Shown here: positions 26,954 to 38,490 of the stretch, in pieces
Numbering within the stretch: position 1 is the first letter of the stretch
Layout of the letters: each line of letters opens with the position of its first letter
Made by a program: the position numbers and the translations under genes
Assembly (NCBI RefSeq): GCF_002847445.1
Contig: NZ_CP025430.1
Location: 2,480,001 to 2,544,000 of the forward strand
Source of the DNA: Paracoccus zhejiangensis
GTDB lineage: Bacteria > Pseudomonadota > Alphaproteobacteria > Rhodobacterales > Rhodobacteraceae
DNA: 64,000 nt
Direction of reading: 5' to 3'
The notes under the pieces: model-generated
Seen by the model: the letters and a program-made list of their open reading frames with translations, nothing else
What the model was told of the DNA's origin: nothing
Databases searched by the model: none

Positions 26954-28247
26954 TCCTGTTCTTGGCCTTCTGGGCTTCTTCGTGGCGCTTGGGCTGATCG
27001 CCCTCGGCCTGCCGGTCGCCATCGCCATGGGCGCGGTCGGCGCGTTTGGCTTCTGGTGGATGAACGGCTGGGGCGGGGTCGCCTATGTGCTGGGCTCGGC
27101 ACCGTTCGAGGCGATCTTTCCCTATTCTTTCTCGGTCATCCCGCTGTTCGTGATGATGGGGGTATTCGCCAGCCATGCCGGGCTGTCGCGGGCGCTGTTT
27201 CAGGCCATCAACGCCTGGATCGGCCATGTGCGCGGCGGGTTGGCGGTCACCTCGGTCGGGGCCTCGGCGCTCTTTGGGGCGATCTGCGGATCGTCGCTGG
27301 CAACGGTCGCCACCATCGGCCGGGTGGCGATGCCGGAAATGGCGCGTCACGGCTATTCACCCTCGCTGGCCTCGGCCACGGTGGCGGCAGGCGGCACGCT
27401 TGGCGTGCTGATCCCGCCCTCGGTGATCCTGGTGGTCTATGGCCTGCTGACGCAATCGAGCATCGGGCAGCTGTTCATCGCGGCGCTGATCCCCGGTATC
27501 CTCGGCGCGGTCCTCTATGCCGTCGCGGTCATGGTGCAGGTGCGGCTGAAGCCGGAACTGGCCCCACCCAGCCCGCGCCATGACTGGGCCGAGCGTATCC
27601 GCGCCACCCTGCGCATCTGGCCGGTGGCGGCGCTGTTCGCGGTGGTGATCGGCGGCATCTATGCCGGCTGGTTCTCACCGACCGAGGCCGCCGCTGTGGG
27701 AGCCGTCGGTGCCTTCATCCTCGCGCTTTTCTCGGGCGGGGTGAATCGGGCGACGCTCAAATCCTCGATCGCCGAGACCGCGGGGCTGACCGGGATGATC
27801 TTCTTCATCCTGATCGGCGCGGCGCTGTTCAACTTCTTCCTCGAGGGCACCGGCCTGCCGCAATACCTGATCGGGTTGATCGAACATGCGGGGCTGGGGC
27901 CGATGGCGGTGCTGCTGCTGATCCTCGCCTTCTACATCGTGCTGGGCTGCTTCATGGACAGCATGTCCATGGTGCTGCTGACCGTGCCGCTGCTGATGCC
28001 GATTGCCGCGCAGATGGGTTACGACCTGATCTGGTTCGGGATCATCGTCGTCACCGTGGCCGAGATCGGGCTGATCACCCCGCCCATTGGCATGAACCTG
28101 TTCGTGGTGCAGGCGACCCAGCCCGGGCTGAAGATGGGTACCGTGGTCCGTGGCATCCTGCCCTTCATCCTGGCCGATATCGTCCGGCTGGCGATGTTGG
28201 TCGGCATCCCGGCGCTGGCGCTGTGGCTGCCGGGGCAAATGGGCTGA
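26946..28247 (+). CDS. dctM: TRAP transporter large permease (second system)
   Basis: This 433-residue polytopic permease has the DctM signature LGVLIPPSVILVVYG and FGAICGSSLATVATIGRVAMPEM. It also has the conserved end ITPPIGMNLFVVQ. It is the last gene of the IclR-linked TRAP operon and is followed by a terminator hairpin. No catabolic gene is joined to this operon, so nothing in the sequence names the substrate. Confidence 0.94.
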   Translation: MSDPVLGLLGFFVALGLIALGLPVAIAMGAVGAFGFWWMNGWGGVAYVLGSAPFEAIFPYSFSVIPLFVMMGVFASHAGLSRALFQAINAWIGHVRGGLAVTSVGASALFGAICGSSLATVATIGRVAMPEMARHGYSPSLASATVAAGGTLGVLIPPSVILVVYGLLTQSSIGQLFIAALIPGILGAVLYAVAVMVQVRLKPELAPPSPRHDWAERIRATLRIWPVAALFAVVIGGIYAGWFSPTEAAAVGAVGAFILALFSGGVNRATLKSSIAETAGLTGMIFFILIGAALFNFFLEGTGLPQYLIGLIEHAGLGPMAVLLLILAFYIVLGCFMDSMSMVLLTVPLLMPIAAQMGYDLIWFGIIVVTVAEIGLITPPIGMNLFVVQATQPGLKMGTVVRGILPFILADIVRLAMLVGIPALALWLPGQMG

Positions 28248-28280
28248 CGGTCCTCGCGTTCCTGATCATCCAAACAAGAG

Positions 28281-28308
28281 CCGCCCGGTCCCTTCGAGGA
28301 CCGGGCGG
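28281..28308. terminator. Intrinsic terminator hairpin after the second TRAP operon
   Basis: CCGCCCGGTCC (28281-28291) pairs perfectly with 28298-28308 around a CTTCGA loop that includes the stable TTCG. The T-run after it is short. It separates converging transcription from dctM and the DUF1491 gene. Confidence 0.75.
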
Positions 28309-28323
28309 TTTCACATGGACCGC

Positions 28324-28656
28324 TTATAACCCCTCTTCCCCCAGCAGCACCCTGCCCTCGCGGCTTTCCACCTCGACGACCCAGAGGTCGGGATCATAGC
28401 CGCGCTGGCGGCGGATGGATTCGTCGATGGTGCGCTCGGGGGCGTCCTCGATCACCCTCCAGTCGCGGGTATCGGTCTCAAAGTCCCATTCGCGCGCCCA
28501 AAGCTGGGCGGTGCCGTCAAGCCGGGCGCATTTGACCAGCACGGCGCCGGCGGTGTCGTCGCCCCGGGCGAGGATATAGGCGGGGATGTTGTTCTGGCCG
28601 AGACGGGCGAGATAGGCCGAGACCCAGATGCCCGTCGCCAGCCTTGCCTCAGCCAT
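28324..28656 (-). CDS. DUF1491 family protein
   Basis: The 110-residue protein matches the alphaproteobacterial DUF1491 pattern. It starts ARLATGIWVSAYLARL, then GDDTAGAVLVK, and ends with DESIRRQRGYDPDLWVVEVE. Function is unknown. It is the last gene of the core run ending rnc-era and overlaps era by eight bases. In relatives recO is often found hereabouts, but the operon ends here at the terminator. Confidence 0.85.
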   Translation of the reverse strand: MAEARLATGIWVSAYLARLGQNNIPAYILARGDDTAGAVLVKCARLDGTAQLWAREWDFETDTRDWRVIEDAPERTIDESIRRQRGYDPDLWVVEVESREGRVLLGEEGL

Positions 28657-29590
28657 CGCCGTCGCGGAAGTTGAGGCCCATCTCGTTGTAGCGCTCGGCC
28701 TCGTCCAGCCAGTTCTCGCGCACCTTCACCTGCAGGAACAGGTGGATCTTGCGGCCGGTGAATTCTTCCAGCTCGGCGCGGGCGGCGGTGCTGACGGCCT
28801 TGATCGTCTCGCCGCCCTTGCCAAGGACGATGCCCTTGTGGCCGGGGCGGGCGACATAGATCAGCTGGTCGATCCGGGCCGAACCGTCCTTGCGTTCTTC
28901 CCAGTTCTCGGTTTCGACCGTCAGCTGGTAGGGGATTTCCTCGTGCAGGCGCAGGGTCAGCTTTTCGCGGGTGATCTCGGCGGCGATCATGCGCATCGGC
29001 AGGTCGGCGATCTGGTCCTCGGGATAGAGCCAGGGACCAAGCGGCAGGGTCTGGGCCAGCCATTCGCCCAGATCGGCGGCGCCATGGCCGCGCTCGGCCG
29101 AGATCATGAAGGTATGGGCGAAGGGATATTCGGCATTGGCCTCGGCCGACAGCGCCAGCAGCGCCTCGGCCTTCACCCGGTCGATCTTGTTGATGACCAG
29201 GGCCACCGGGGCGCTGACCTTGTGTTCCTTCAGCGCGTCGATGATGGCGCGGACGCCGGGGGTCAGCCCGCGATGTGCCTCGACCAGCAGACAGACGATA
29301 TCGGCATCCGAGGCCCCGCCCCAGGCGGCGGCGACCATCGAGCGGTCCAGCCGGCGGCGCGGGCGGAAGATGCCGGGCGTGTCGACAAAAACGATCTGCG
29401 CCTTGGCCTCGATGGCAATGCCGCGGATGCGGGCGCGGGTGGTCTGGACCTTGTGGGTCACGATCGAGACCTTGGCGCCGACCATGCGATTGAGCAGGGT
29501 CGACTTGCCGGCATTGGGTTCGCCGATCAGGGCGACGAAGCCGGCGCGGGTGTCGGTCGGCTGGTCTTCGGTCTTCATTTCTTCGGTCAT
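28649..29590 (-). CDS. era: GTPase Era
   Basis: The 313-residue GTPase has G1 GEPNAGKST near 22-30, G3 DTPG and G4 NKID (VINKIDRVK). A C-terminal KH domain contains [15 protein letters not shown]. Era binds 16S rRNA and is needed for 30S maturation. It overlaps rnc by four bases (ATGA), an order conserved across bacteria. Confidence 0.97.
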   Translation of the reverse strand: MTEEMKTEDQPTDTRAGFVALIGEPNAGKSTLLNRMVGAKVSIVTHKVQTTRARIRGIAIEAKAQIVFVDTPGIFRPRRRLDRSMVAAAWGGASDADIVCLLVEAHRGLTPGVRAIIDALKEHKVSAPVALVINKIDRVKAEALLALSAEANAEYPFAHTFMISAERGHGAADLGEWLAQTLPLGPWLYPEDQIADLPMRMIAAEITREKLTLRLHEEIPYQLTVETENWEERKDGSARIDQLIYVARPGHKGIVLGKGGETIKAVSTAARAELEEFTGRKIHLFLQVKVRENWLDEAERYNEMGLNFRDGDG

Positions 29591-30276
29591 GAACGGCCCT
29601 CCAGCCGGTCCAGCAGGGCCTGGGCGGCGGCCTGTTCGATGCTGCGTTTGGTACCCGCGCCCCGCGCCTCGGCGGTGCTGCCATCGGCAAGGCGGGCAGT
29701 GATGTGGAAAACCGGCGCGTGGTCGGGGCCATCGCGTCCGGTCTGTTCATATTCGGGGGGCGGCATCCCTTGGGCCTGCGCCCATTCCTGCAGCGCCGTC
29801 TTGGCGTCGCGCGGGTCGTCGGGCGTTGCGTCCATGTGTTCGGCCCAGAGCCGCAGGATCACCTCGCGCGCGGGTTCGAACCCGGCATCCAGATAGACGG
29901 CGGCCAGAACGGCCTCCATGCCATCGGCCAGCAGCGCCTCTTTCCGGCGACCGCCGGACAGCATTTCCGAGCGGCCGAGTTTCAGCACATCGCCCAGACC
30001 GATCTCGCGGGCCACGGCGGCGCAGGTCTCGCCCCGCACCAGCGCGTTGTAGCGCGGCGCCAATTGGCCCTCGGTCGCCTGCCGGTCGGCGCTGAACAGC
30101 GCCTCGGCCATGACGAGGCCCAGCACCCGGTCGCCCAGAAACTCCAGCCGCTGGTTGTCGGGGCGCGTGGCCGTGGCGATCGAGCCATGGGTCAGCGCGC
30201 GGATAAGCAGATCCGGCCGGCTGAACTCGTGCCCCAGCCGGGTCATGAAGGCGCGGATATCGGCGCCGGGTTTCAC
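29587..30276 (-). CDS. rnc: Ribonuclease III
   Basis: This 229-residue enzyme cleaves double-stranded RNA, including rRNA precursors. The signature [13 protein letters not shown] is at 41-53 and holds the metal-binding Glu and Asp. The second acidic pair is in [15 protein letters not shown], and a dsRNA-binding domain forms the C-terminal third. The first signature glutamate is a glutamine, a substitution I recall as usual in alphaproteobacteria. It overlaps lepB and era by four bases each. Confidence 0.97.
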   Translation of the reverse strand: MKPGADIRAFMTRLGHEFSRPDLLIRALTHGSIATATRPDNQRLEFLGDRVLGLVMAEALFSADRQATEGQLAPRYNALVRGETCAAVAREIGLGDVLKLGRSEMLSGGRRKEALLADGMEAVLAAVYLDAGFEPAREVILRLWAEHMDATPDDPRDAKTALQEWAQAQGMPPPEYEQTGRDGPDHAPVFHITARLADGSTAEARGAGTKRSIEQAAAQALLDRLEGRS

Positions 30277-31064
30277 TCGACCGCCTTGAAGAAGCGGTCG
30301 GCGCGCCAGGTCCAGAAGTAGAGGAGCGAGCGGCCGGCCGAGGAGAACATGATCCGGTCGGCGCGGCCGATCAGGTATTCCGCCGGCACGAAGCCAAGCC
30401 CGCCGGTCACCGGCGAGAAGCGCGAATCCTCGGAATTGTCGCGGTTGTCGCCCATGAAGAAATATTCGCCCTCGGGCACGGTGAAGACCGGCGTGTCATC
30501 GGCCACCCAGCCATCGAGGATGTTCAGCACGTCATGGCTTTTGCCGCCGGGCAGCGTCTCGGTGAAACGCTGCTTGATGCATTCGCCGCCTTCCGGGACG
30601 GGATCATTGACGCAGCGCGGGATCAGCCCCTGCGGGCCCTGCTGAGCCTTGATCTCGACGAAATCGCTGGCGGGTTCGGTCGGCACCGGCTCGCCGTTCA
30701 GGATCAGCTTGCCACCCGTCACTTGCACGGTGTCGCCGGGCAGGCCGATGACGCGCTTGATGAAATCGACATTGCGGGTCGGGTGGCGGAAGACCACGAC
30801 ATCGCCACGCTCTGGGTCGGAGCCGAGGATGCGGCCCGAGATCGGGCACATCGAGAAGGGGCAGGAATGTTGCGAATAGCCATAGGCCATCTTGTTGACG
30901 AACAGGAAATCCCCGATCAGCAGCGTGTCCTTCATCGAGCCCGAGGGAATCCAGAAGGGCTGGAAGAACAGCGTGCGGAAGATGCCCGCGATGACCAGCG
31001 CCCAGAAGATCGTCTTGACGGTCTCCCAGATGCCTTCCTTCTTGCGGACGGTGCTGTCTGCCAT
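30273..31064 (-). CDS. lepB: Signal peptidase I
   Basis: The 263-residue membrane protease has one N-terminal membrane segment (residues 16-35), the catalytic Ser43 in IPSGSM and the catalytic Lys103 in [12 protein letters not shown]. The box [11 protein letters not shown] is near the end. It removes signal peptides of exported proteins. The ATG at 31064 is preceded by an AAGG-type site and starts at the normal place; upstream in-frame ATGs lack support. The acpS gene is upstream. Confidence 0.96.
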   Translation of the reverse strand: MADSTVRKKEGIWETVKTIFWALVIAGIFRTLFFQPFWIPSGSMKDTLLIGDFLFVNKMAYGYSQHSCPFSMCPISGRILGSDPERGDVVVFRHPTRNVDFIKRVIGLPGDTVQVTGGKLILNGEPVPTEPASDFVEIKAQQGPQGLIPRCVNDPVPEGGECIKQRFTETLPGGKSHDVLNILDGWVADDTPVFTVPEGEYFFMGDNRDNSEDSRFSPVTGGLGFVPAEYLIGRADRIMFSSAGRSLLYFWTWRADRFFKAVE

Positions 31065-31137
31065 GATGCCTTGATCCTTAGGTTCTGCGCGTGGCGCGTT
31101 CATGGTCCCGCGCGGGGGGCGAGTCAAGCTGGACGGG

Positions 31138-31545
31138 CTATGCCGGCGCGTTCGGGCGGGCCTCGATGACCACGAAGGCCTGCGCCCAGGGGTGATCGTC
31201 GGTCAGGGTGACATGGACGATGGCCTCATGCCCGGGGGGCGTCATCTCGGCCAGACGCTCGGCCGCCCATCCGGTCAGATGCATGACTGGCTGGCCGGTG
31301 CGCAGGTTGCTGACCGCCATATCGCGCCACGAGATGCCCATCGCAAGCCCGGTGCCAAGCGCCTTGGAACAGGCTTCCTTGGCTGCCCAACGTTTCGCCA
31401 GCGTCCCCGCCTCGTCCTTGCGACGCGCGGCCTTCGCCAGCTCGGTCTCGGTGAAGACGCGGTTGCGGAAGCGGTCGCCAAAGCGGTCGAGCGTGCCCTG
31501 GATGCGCTCGATATTCGCAAGGTCTGTGCCGATGCCGAGGATCAT
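31138..31545 (-). CDS. acpS: Holo-[acyl-carrier-protein] synthase
   Basis: The 135-residue enzyme transfers phosphopantetheine from CoA to acyl carrier protein. It starts [15 protein letters not shown] with the metal-binding Asp8 and has the second motif [14 protein letters not shown] with the catalytic glutamate. The start at 31545 is fixed by this conserved N-terminus. It sits between pdxJ and lepB, the usual alphaproteobacterial order. Confidence 0.96.
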   Translation of the reverse strand: MILGIGTDLANIERIQGTLDRFGDRFRNRVFTETELAKAARRKDEAGTLAKRWAAKEACSKALGTGLAMGISWRDMAVSNLRTGQPVMHLTGWAAERLAEMTPPGHEAIVHVTLTDDHPWAQAFVVIEARPNAPA

Positions 31546-31567
31546 GATCCGGCGATGTCCACAGTGA

Positions 31568-32302
31568 TCACCGGCGCGCCTCGTCCATGCGGCGGCGCAT
31601 TTCCTCGATGGCGGGGCCAAGGCCGATGAAAACCGACTCGGCGATGAGGAAATGGCCGATGTTCAGCTCCATGATCTCGGGGATGGCGGCGATGGGGCCG
31701 ACCGTGTCGAAGGTCAGCCCGTGGCCGGCATGGACCTCGAGCCCGAGGCTTGCGGCCAGCGCCGCGCCCTCGCGCAGGCCGGCCAGCTCGGCATCACGCT
31801 CGTCCATGCGGCCCTCGGTGTCATAGTCGCAATAGGCACCGGTATGCAGTTCCACCACGGCGGCACCGATGCGGGCGGCGGCCTCGATTTGGCGGGGGCT
31901 GTGGCCGATGAACAGCGAGACGCGGCTGCCGGCATCGCGCAGCGGCGCGATGTAATGGGCCAGTGCGTTTTCGTTGCCGGCCACGTCCAGCCCGCCTTCG
32001 GTGGTGCGTTCCTCGCGCTTTTCCGGCACGAGGCAGACGGCATGGGGGCGGTGACGCAGCGCGATGGTCTGCATCTCGGCGGTCGCCGCCATCTCTAGGT
32101 TCAGGGGCAGGCGCAACCCGTCCATCAGCGCGTCGATATCGGCATCCGAGATATGGCGGCGATCCTCGCGCAGATGGGCGGTGATGCCATCGGCCCCGGC
32201 CTCCTCGGCAATCCGGGCGGCGCGCAGCGGGTCGGGCCAGGGGGTGCCGCGGGCGTTGCGGATGGTGGCGACGTGGTCGATATTCACACCGAGACGCAGC
32301 AT
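31568..32302 (-). CDS. pdxJ: Pyridoxine 5'-phosphate synthase
   Basis: This 244-residue TIM barrel makes pyridoxine 5'-phosphate from deoxyxylulose phosphate and 3-amino-2-oxopropyl phosphate. It starts [19 protein letters not shown], has HLREDRRHI, and shows [10 protein letters not shown] and [11 protein letters not shown]. An AAAGGA site precedes the ATG. It lies in the operon between ispE and acpS. Confidence 0.97.
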   Translation of the reverse strand: MLRLGVNIDHVATIRNARGTPWPDPLRAARIAEEAGADGITAHLREDRRHISDADIDALMDGLRLPLNLEMAATAEMQTIALRHRPHAVCLVPEKREERTTEGGLDVAGNENALAHYIAPLRDAGSRVSLFIGHSPRQIEAAARIGAAVVELHTGAYCDYDTEGRMDERDAELAGLREGAALAASLGLEVHAGHGLTFDTVGPIAAIPEIMELNIGHFLIAESVFIGLGPAIEEMRRRMDEARR

Positions 32303-32325
32303 GGTGGTCCTTTCTCGCGGGCCTT

Positions 32326-33162
32326 TCAGACGGTTGCGGTGGAAGTGTAGCCGCGCACCGGGCCAGATGCCAGTTCACTGGCGACGACCCACCAGTCGGG
32401 ACGGGCCAGCGCACGGGCCGCGCGGGCGGCACTGTCGGCATCGTCGAAGAGTCCGAAGCAGGTGGCACCGGAGCCGGACATGCGGGAAAGCCGCGCGCCC
32501 TGCCCCTCGAGCGCCGTAAGCACCTCCGAAATGGCCGGGGCAAGGGAGATGGCAGCGGGCTGCAGGTCGTTGCGGGTCTTCCCGAGCCAGCCAATCAGGC
32601 TATCGGCATCATGCCAGTCCGGTTCTGGCATGGGGGAATTGTCGCGTCGCTGTAGCGCCTTGAACACGGCGGGCGTCGACAGCGGGATGCCGGGATTGAC
32701 CAGCACGATCGGCAGGGCCGGAACCTCCGGCACCGGGTCCAGCCGCTCGCCCACGCCGCGCATCCGGGCGGGCTGGCCGGCAAGGCAGACGGGAATGTCA
32801 GCACCAAGGGCGGCAGGATCGGCGGGCAGCGCATGGCCCTGTGCTGCCAAGGCCCGCATCACCGCCGCCGCATCGGCGGAGCCGCCGCCAATGCCCGAGG
32901 CGACCGGCAGGTTCTTCGTCAGGTGAATCCGCGCCCCGGTCCCCATCGTCCGCGCGGCGCGCAGGCACAGATTGTCGGCACCCACAGGTACATCGCCGGC
33001 GAAGGGGCCATCGACGGTCAGCGCGCTGGCACCCGGCACCACCTCGACCGCATCGCCATGGCGGGCAAAGACCACCAGCGAATCGAGCAGGTGATAGCCA
33101 TCGGCGCGCCGGCCGGTGACATGCAGCGCCAGGTTCAGCTTGGCCGGGGCCGGCTGGATCAT
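32326..33162 (-). CDS. ispE: 4-diphosphocytidyl-2-C-methyl-D-erythritol kinase
   Basis: The 278-residue GHMP kinase acts in the non-mevalonate isoprenoid pathway. It begins [20 protein letters not shown], has the ATP-binding motif [19 protein letters not shown], and ends with a [11 protein letters not shown] motif. It overlaps the upstream TPR gene by four bases (ATGA). Confidence 0.96.
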   Translation of the reverse strand: MIQPAPAKLNLALHVTGRRADGYHLLDSLVVFARHGDAVEVVPGASALTVDGPFAGDVPVGADNLCLRAARTMGTGARIHLTKNLPVASGIGGGSADAAAVMRALAAQGHALPADPAALGADIPVCLAGQPARMRGVGERLDPVPEVPALPIVLVNPGIPLSTPAVFKALQRRDNSPMPEPDWHDADSLIGWLGKTRNDLQPAAISLAPAISEVLTALEGQGARLSRMSGSGATCFGLFDDADSAARAARALARPDWWVVASELASGPVRGYTSTATV

Positions 33163-35123
33163 TCGCTTTGCGTCGCCGTGCCGTTTTCGGCCGTGGTTGG
33201 CGTCACCGGCGCATGCGAGGGTCCGGCACCTTCTTCGGCCATCACCGCATCAAGGCCGCGTTCCAGCTTGGCCTTGATCCGCTCGGGATCGACGTCATCC
33301 TCGGTCTCGGTCGGTTTCAGCGACAGGGCGCGGCGCCATTGCACCTCGGCCTCGCGCTTGCGGCCGACCATCCAGTAGACATCGCCCAGATGGTCATTGA
33401 CCAGCGGATCGGCCGACATGCTGCGGGCGGCCAGCTCCATCGGCTCGACCGCATCCTGGTAACGGCCGAGACGGAAATAGGCCCAGGCCAGCGAGTCCTG
33501 AATATAACCGTCGTCAGGCGACAGCTCGACCGCCTTCTGGATCAGCTTCAGCGCCTCGTCCAGATTCTCGCCCCGGTCGATCCAGCTGTAACCCAGATAG
33601 TTCAAGAGGCTCGGCTGGTCGGGACGGATCTCGAGCGCGGCCTTCAGATCGGCCTCGGCGCGGTCGAACTGGCCCGAGCGCTCCAGCGCGATCCCGCGGG
33701 CATAAAGGGGGAACCAGCGCTGATCGCCCTGATCCTCGGGGATCAGCGACAGCGCCTTGTCATAGGCGGGCACGGCGGCGGAAAACTTGTCCTGCTGGCG
33801 CAGCAGATCACCCTGCGCGATCCAGGCCTGCGGTAGATCGGGCTGGGCCGCCGTCAGGGCGAGCGCAGCCTTTTCGGCCTCGTCGAACCGCTCGGCGCGC
33901 GACAGCGAGTCGATGCGCGACAGCTCGGCCACGGGGCGTACCTGCCCCAGACGCCGCAATGCCTCGAACTCGGCCTCGGCCAGATCATATTGCTGGTGCA
34001 TCTGCAGGATCTGCGCCGTGACCAGCCGCGCCTCGCCCAGTTCCGGGGCAACCCAGCTGGCCAGGCGGGCATGGATCAGCGCCAGCGGCTCGGGCTCGGG
34101 GCTGCTGGCCAGCGCGGTGGCGAAGGTCAGGAAGACCTGCGCAATGCCGTCGCGCGGCGACTTGACCACGTCGAAGGTCACATCCTCGCCGGCATCGAGC
34201 CGGTTGCGCAGATCGACAACCTGCGGCTCGGACGCGCCGGCGGGCACACCATCGAGCAGCGCCAGCGCCTCGTCGCGCCGGTCAAGCTGGGCCAGAACCT
34301 GCGCGCGGGCCAGAACGCCCATCAGGTGGCTGTCGGCGCCATCGCGCGACAGAAGCTCATTGGCGCCCTCGTAATCGCCGGCCAGCGCGCGGGCCATGGC
34401 CAGCTGGTAATCCAGCATTCCGGCGGCACCCGGCACCTTGGCCATGGCGGCGAAATCGGCCAGCGCCTCTGTGGCATTGCCCGCGCCCAGCTTGGCCCAA
34501 GCCGCCAGCATCCCGTCGAGCAGGTTGTTGCCCTGCGGGCCACCTTCGGCTCCTTCAGAATTATTGCGGGCGATCTCGGCCAGAAGCCCATCCCAATCTT
34601 CGGCCTGCGCATAATGGGCGCGCAGCACCAGCCCGGCCAGTTCCGTACCGTCCTTGCCGTCGCTCGTCATCTGCTGGGCCAGTTCCAGCGCCCCGTCCAT
34701 CTGCCCGGCCGAGATCATCGAGACCAGTGCGCTGTCCTGCAGGAAGGGATCGCCGGGATCATGGGCAATGGCCTGCTTGAAATAGCGCGCGGCAACGATG
34801 AAATCATTTTCCACGACAGCGATGCGGGCGGCCAGGTAGGGGCCGGCAAGCCCCATCGTCAGCGGTGCGGGCGGCAGGTCGGGTTCGGCAGGAGCCTCGT
34901 CTACCGGCCCCACGGCTTCCTCGACCGGGGCCTCCGGCCCGGCTTCGGGTGCCGGGGCGTCTTCATCCTCGGCCTCAGGGTTTGCGTCCTGCGAAGTCGC
35001 GGGCGCCTGCAAGTTGTCGGGACGCGGCGGCGGCGGGGCGTCCTGCGCCTGAACCGCACCCGACATCAACGCGAGCAGCGCCGTCGCCAGCCCCAGCTTG
35101 TGGAGAGAAAAGGTCAAGGTCAC
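33159..35123 (-). CDS. Secreted tetratricopeptide-repeat protein
   Basis: The 654-residue protein has a signal peptide (hydrophobic residues 11-24, cleavage near VQAQ) and a Pro/Ala/Glu-rich linker (about 28-75). A long array of TPR-like helices follows; the clearest lie between 480 and 620 (for example LNYLGYSWIDRGENLDEALK and DSLAWAYFRLGRYQDAVEPM). It probably scaffolds periplasmic or outer-membrane-linked partners; none is identified. The start is a GTG at 35123, with a TTG six bases further in also possible. It is coupled to ispE. Confidence 0.88.
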   Translation of the reverse strand: MTLTFSLHKLGLATALLALMSGAVQAQDAPPPPRPDNLQAPATSQDANPEAEDEDAPAPEAGPEAPVEEAVGPVDEAPAEPDLPPAPLTMGLAGPYLAARIAVVENDFIVAARYFKQAIAHDPGDPFLQDSALVSMISAGQMDGALELAQQMTSDGKDGTELAGLVLRAHYAQAEDWDGLLAEIARNNSEGAEGGPQGNNLLDGMLAAWAKLGAGNATEALADFAAMAKVPGAAGMLDYQLAMARALAGDYEGANELLSRDGADSHLMGVLARAQVLAQLDRRDEALALLDGVPAGASEPQVVDLRNRLDAGEDVTFDVVKSPRDGIAQVFLTFATALASSPEPEPLALIHARLASWVAPELGEARLVTAQILQMHQQYDLAEAEFEALRRLGQVRPVAELSRIDSLSRAERFDEAEKAALALTAAQPDLPQAWIAQGDLLRQQDKFSAAVPAYDKALSLIPEDQGDQRWFPLYARGIALERSGQFDRAEADLKAALEIRPDQPSLLNYLGYSWIDRGENLDEALKLIQKAVELSPDDGYIQDSLAWAYFRLGRYQDAVEPMELAARSMSADPLVNDHLGDVYWMVGRKREAEVQWRRALSLKPTETEDDVDPERIKAKLERGLDAVMAEEGAGPSHAPVTPTTAENGTATQSE

Positions 35124-35205
35124 CGTCCCGTTCGCGCAAAATTGTCTTGGCGCAGCCTAGCGGCGCTGCGGGCAAGGGGCAACGCCGCCCTGCCCGCCGA
35201 TTCGA

Positions 35206-36861
<1,656 letters not shown>

Positions 36862-37092
36862 GCTTGGCTCTCTCCCCTCAGATTTGCTGGGAACAGCCCT
36901 AGCGTGCTCGAAAGCCGGGGGCAATCATGACGCAAAGACCCATAGGGCCAAAAGATGCCGATTGAAGGTCTGCGCGCTTGCATTCGGCCCGGTCTTGGTT
37001 GCAGGGTGTCCCGAGATACATCGCCCCTGCCATCCTCATTGGCGGGGGCGTTCAATTACTATTTGACCCCTTCTGTCGATTGGAATGTTGCG

Positions 37093-37563
37093 ATGGAAAA
37101 AGTACCGATGACCCGGAATGGCCATCAGGCGCTGGACAAGGAACTGGCCCAGCTGAAAAGCGAAGAACGGCCGGCAGTGATCCGGGCCATCGCCGAGGCG
37201 CGCGAGCATGGCGACCTTTCGGAGAATGCCGAATACCACGCCGCACGCGAGAAGCAGGGCTTCATCGAGGGCCGTATCAAGGAGCTTGAAGGGCTCTTGT
37301 CGCGGGCCGAGGTGATCGACACTTCGAAACTGTCCGGCTCGATCAAGTTCGGCGCCATCATCGCCATCGTCGACGAGGATACGGACGAGGAAAAGACCTA
37401 CCAGATCGTCGGCGAACCCGAGGCCGATATCGAGCGGGGATTGCTGAACATCCGCTCGCCGCTGGCCCGCGCCCTGATCGGCAAGGACGAGGGCGACAGC
37501 GTCGATGTCGTCACCCCCGGCGGCCAGAAAAGCTATGAGATCCTGTCGATCCGCTACGAGTAA
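37093..37563 (+). CDS. greA: Transcription elongation factor GreA
   Basis: The 156-residue protein begins with the coiled-coil GreA domain ([20 protein letters not shown], then [20 protein letters not shown]). It ends with the globular domain including [16 protein letters not shown]. It rescues backtracked RNA polymerase. The ATG at 37093 is preceded by GGAA at a good distance and gives the normal family length. A single hypothetical gene follows after three bases. Confidence 0.97.
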   Translation: MEKVPMTRNGHQALDKELAQLKSEERPAVIRAIAEAREHGDLSENAEYHAAREKQGFIEGRIKELEGLLSRAEVIDTSKLSGSIKFGAIIAIVDEDTDEEKTYQIVGEPEADIERGLLNIRSPLARALIGKDEGDSVDVVTPGGQKSYEILSIRYE

Positions 37564-37566
37564 GCC

Positions 37567-38490
37567 ATGACCCTGCGGCAGAGGATAGGCGCTGCCCTTG
37601 GCAGCGACGAGGCGGTCACCATCGGCGCGATCCTGACGGCCATCTGGCTGGTGCTGACCGGCGGGTTCTGGCTGTTCGGACCCGAGGCCGAGGGTCAGGT
37701 CAGCGGGCTGATGCGGCTGGCCACGGTGCTGGCGGTGCTGTTGCCGGTGGCGCTGATCTGGATGGCGGTGGGGCTGGCCAGCGCAATTGCCGGCCTGCGC
37801 GCCGAGGCGGCAGAACTGCGGCTGCGGCTTGGGCAGATGCGCGAGGCGGCGGCGCGGGGCGGCGTGGTACTGCCGGCAGCGGCACCGCTGCAGACGCCGC
37901 GCGCCAATCCGCAACCTGCGCAACCACGCGCGGCATCTGCCCCGACACCTGCACGCGCATCCGCCCCCGCCAGCGATGGCCGGCAGACGGCGATGCGCTT
38001 TGACGCGCCGGCCTCGGTCGCGGTCGATTCGGATGACCTGATCCGCGCGCTGAACTTTCCCGAGGGGCCGGATGACGTCGAAACCATCGCCGCCTTGCGC
38101 GCCGCGCTGAAGGACCACGAGACCTCGCGGGTCATCCGCTCGGCCCAGGACGTGGTGACGCTTCTGTCGGAAAACGGCCTCTACATGGACAGCCTCAGCC
38201 CCGATGCGCCGCGCCCTGACCTGTGGCGACGCTTTGCCGAGGGGATGCGCGGCGATGCCATGCAGGACATGGCGGGCATCCATGACGAGGACGCGCTGGC
38301 CCTGACCGTCGCCATGCTGAAGGGCGATGAGATCTTTCGCGACACCGCGCATCACTTCCTGCGCCATTTCGACCTGATGCTGACCCGCATCGGCGGCCAT
38401 CTGGACGATACCCAATTGCGCCGGCTGGCCGATACCCGGTCGGCCCGCGCCTTCATGCTGCTGGGACGTGCCGCGAATGTCTTCGCCTGA
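37567..38490 (+). CDS. Uncharacterised membrane protein downstream of greA
   Basis: This 307-residue protein has two N-terminal hydrophobic segments (about 17-36 and 47-75) and a short charged helix (77-95, possible coiled coil). An Ala/Pro-rich linker (98-140) leads to a helical C-terminal domain of about 160 residues with DLWRRFAEGMRGDAMQDMAG and a HHFLRHFD run. I recognise no family. It starts three bases after greA and its end overlaps dgoK by 14 bases, so it is read in the same transcript. Confidence 0.8.
   Translation: MTLRQRIGAALGSDEAVTIGAILTAIWLVLTGGFWLFGPEAEGQVSGLMRLATVLAVLLPVALIWMAVGLASAIAGLRAEAAELRLRLGQMREAAARGGVVLPAAAPLQTPRANPQPAQPRAASAPTPARASAPASDGRQTAMRFDAPASVAVDSDDLIRALNFPEGPDDVETIAALRAALKDHETSRVIRSAQDVVTLLSENGLYMDSLSPDAPRPDLWRRFAEGMRGDAMQDMAGIHDEDALALTVAMLKGDEIFRDTAHHFLRHFDLMLTRIGGHLDDTQLRRLADTRSARAFMLLGRAANVFA

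Noticed and set aside
24710..27028. A 772-codon minus-strand open frame
   Set aside because: It crosses the IclR start, the intergenic region and the TRAP genes in antisense and has no recognisable domain.
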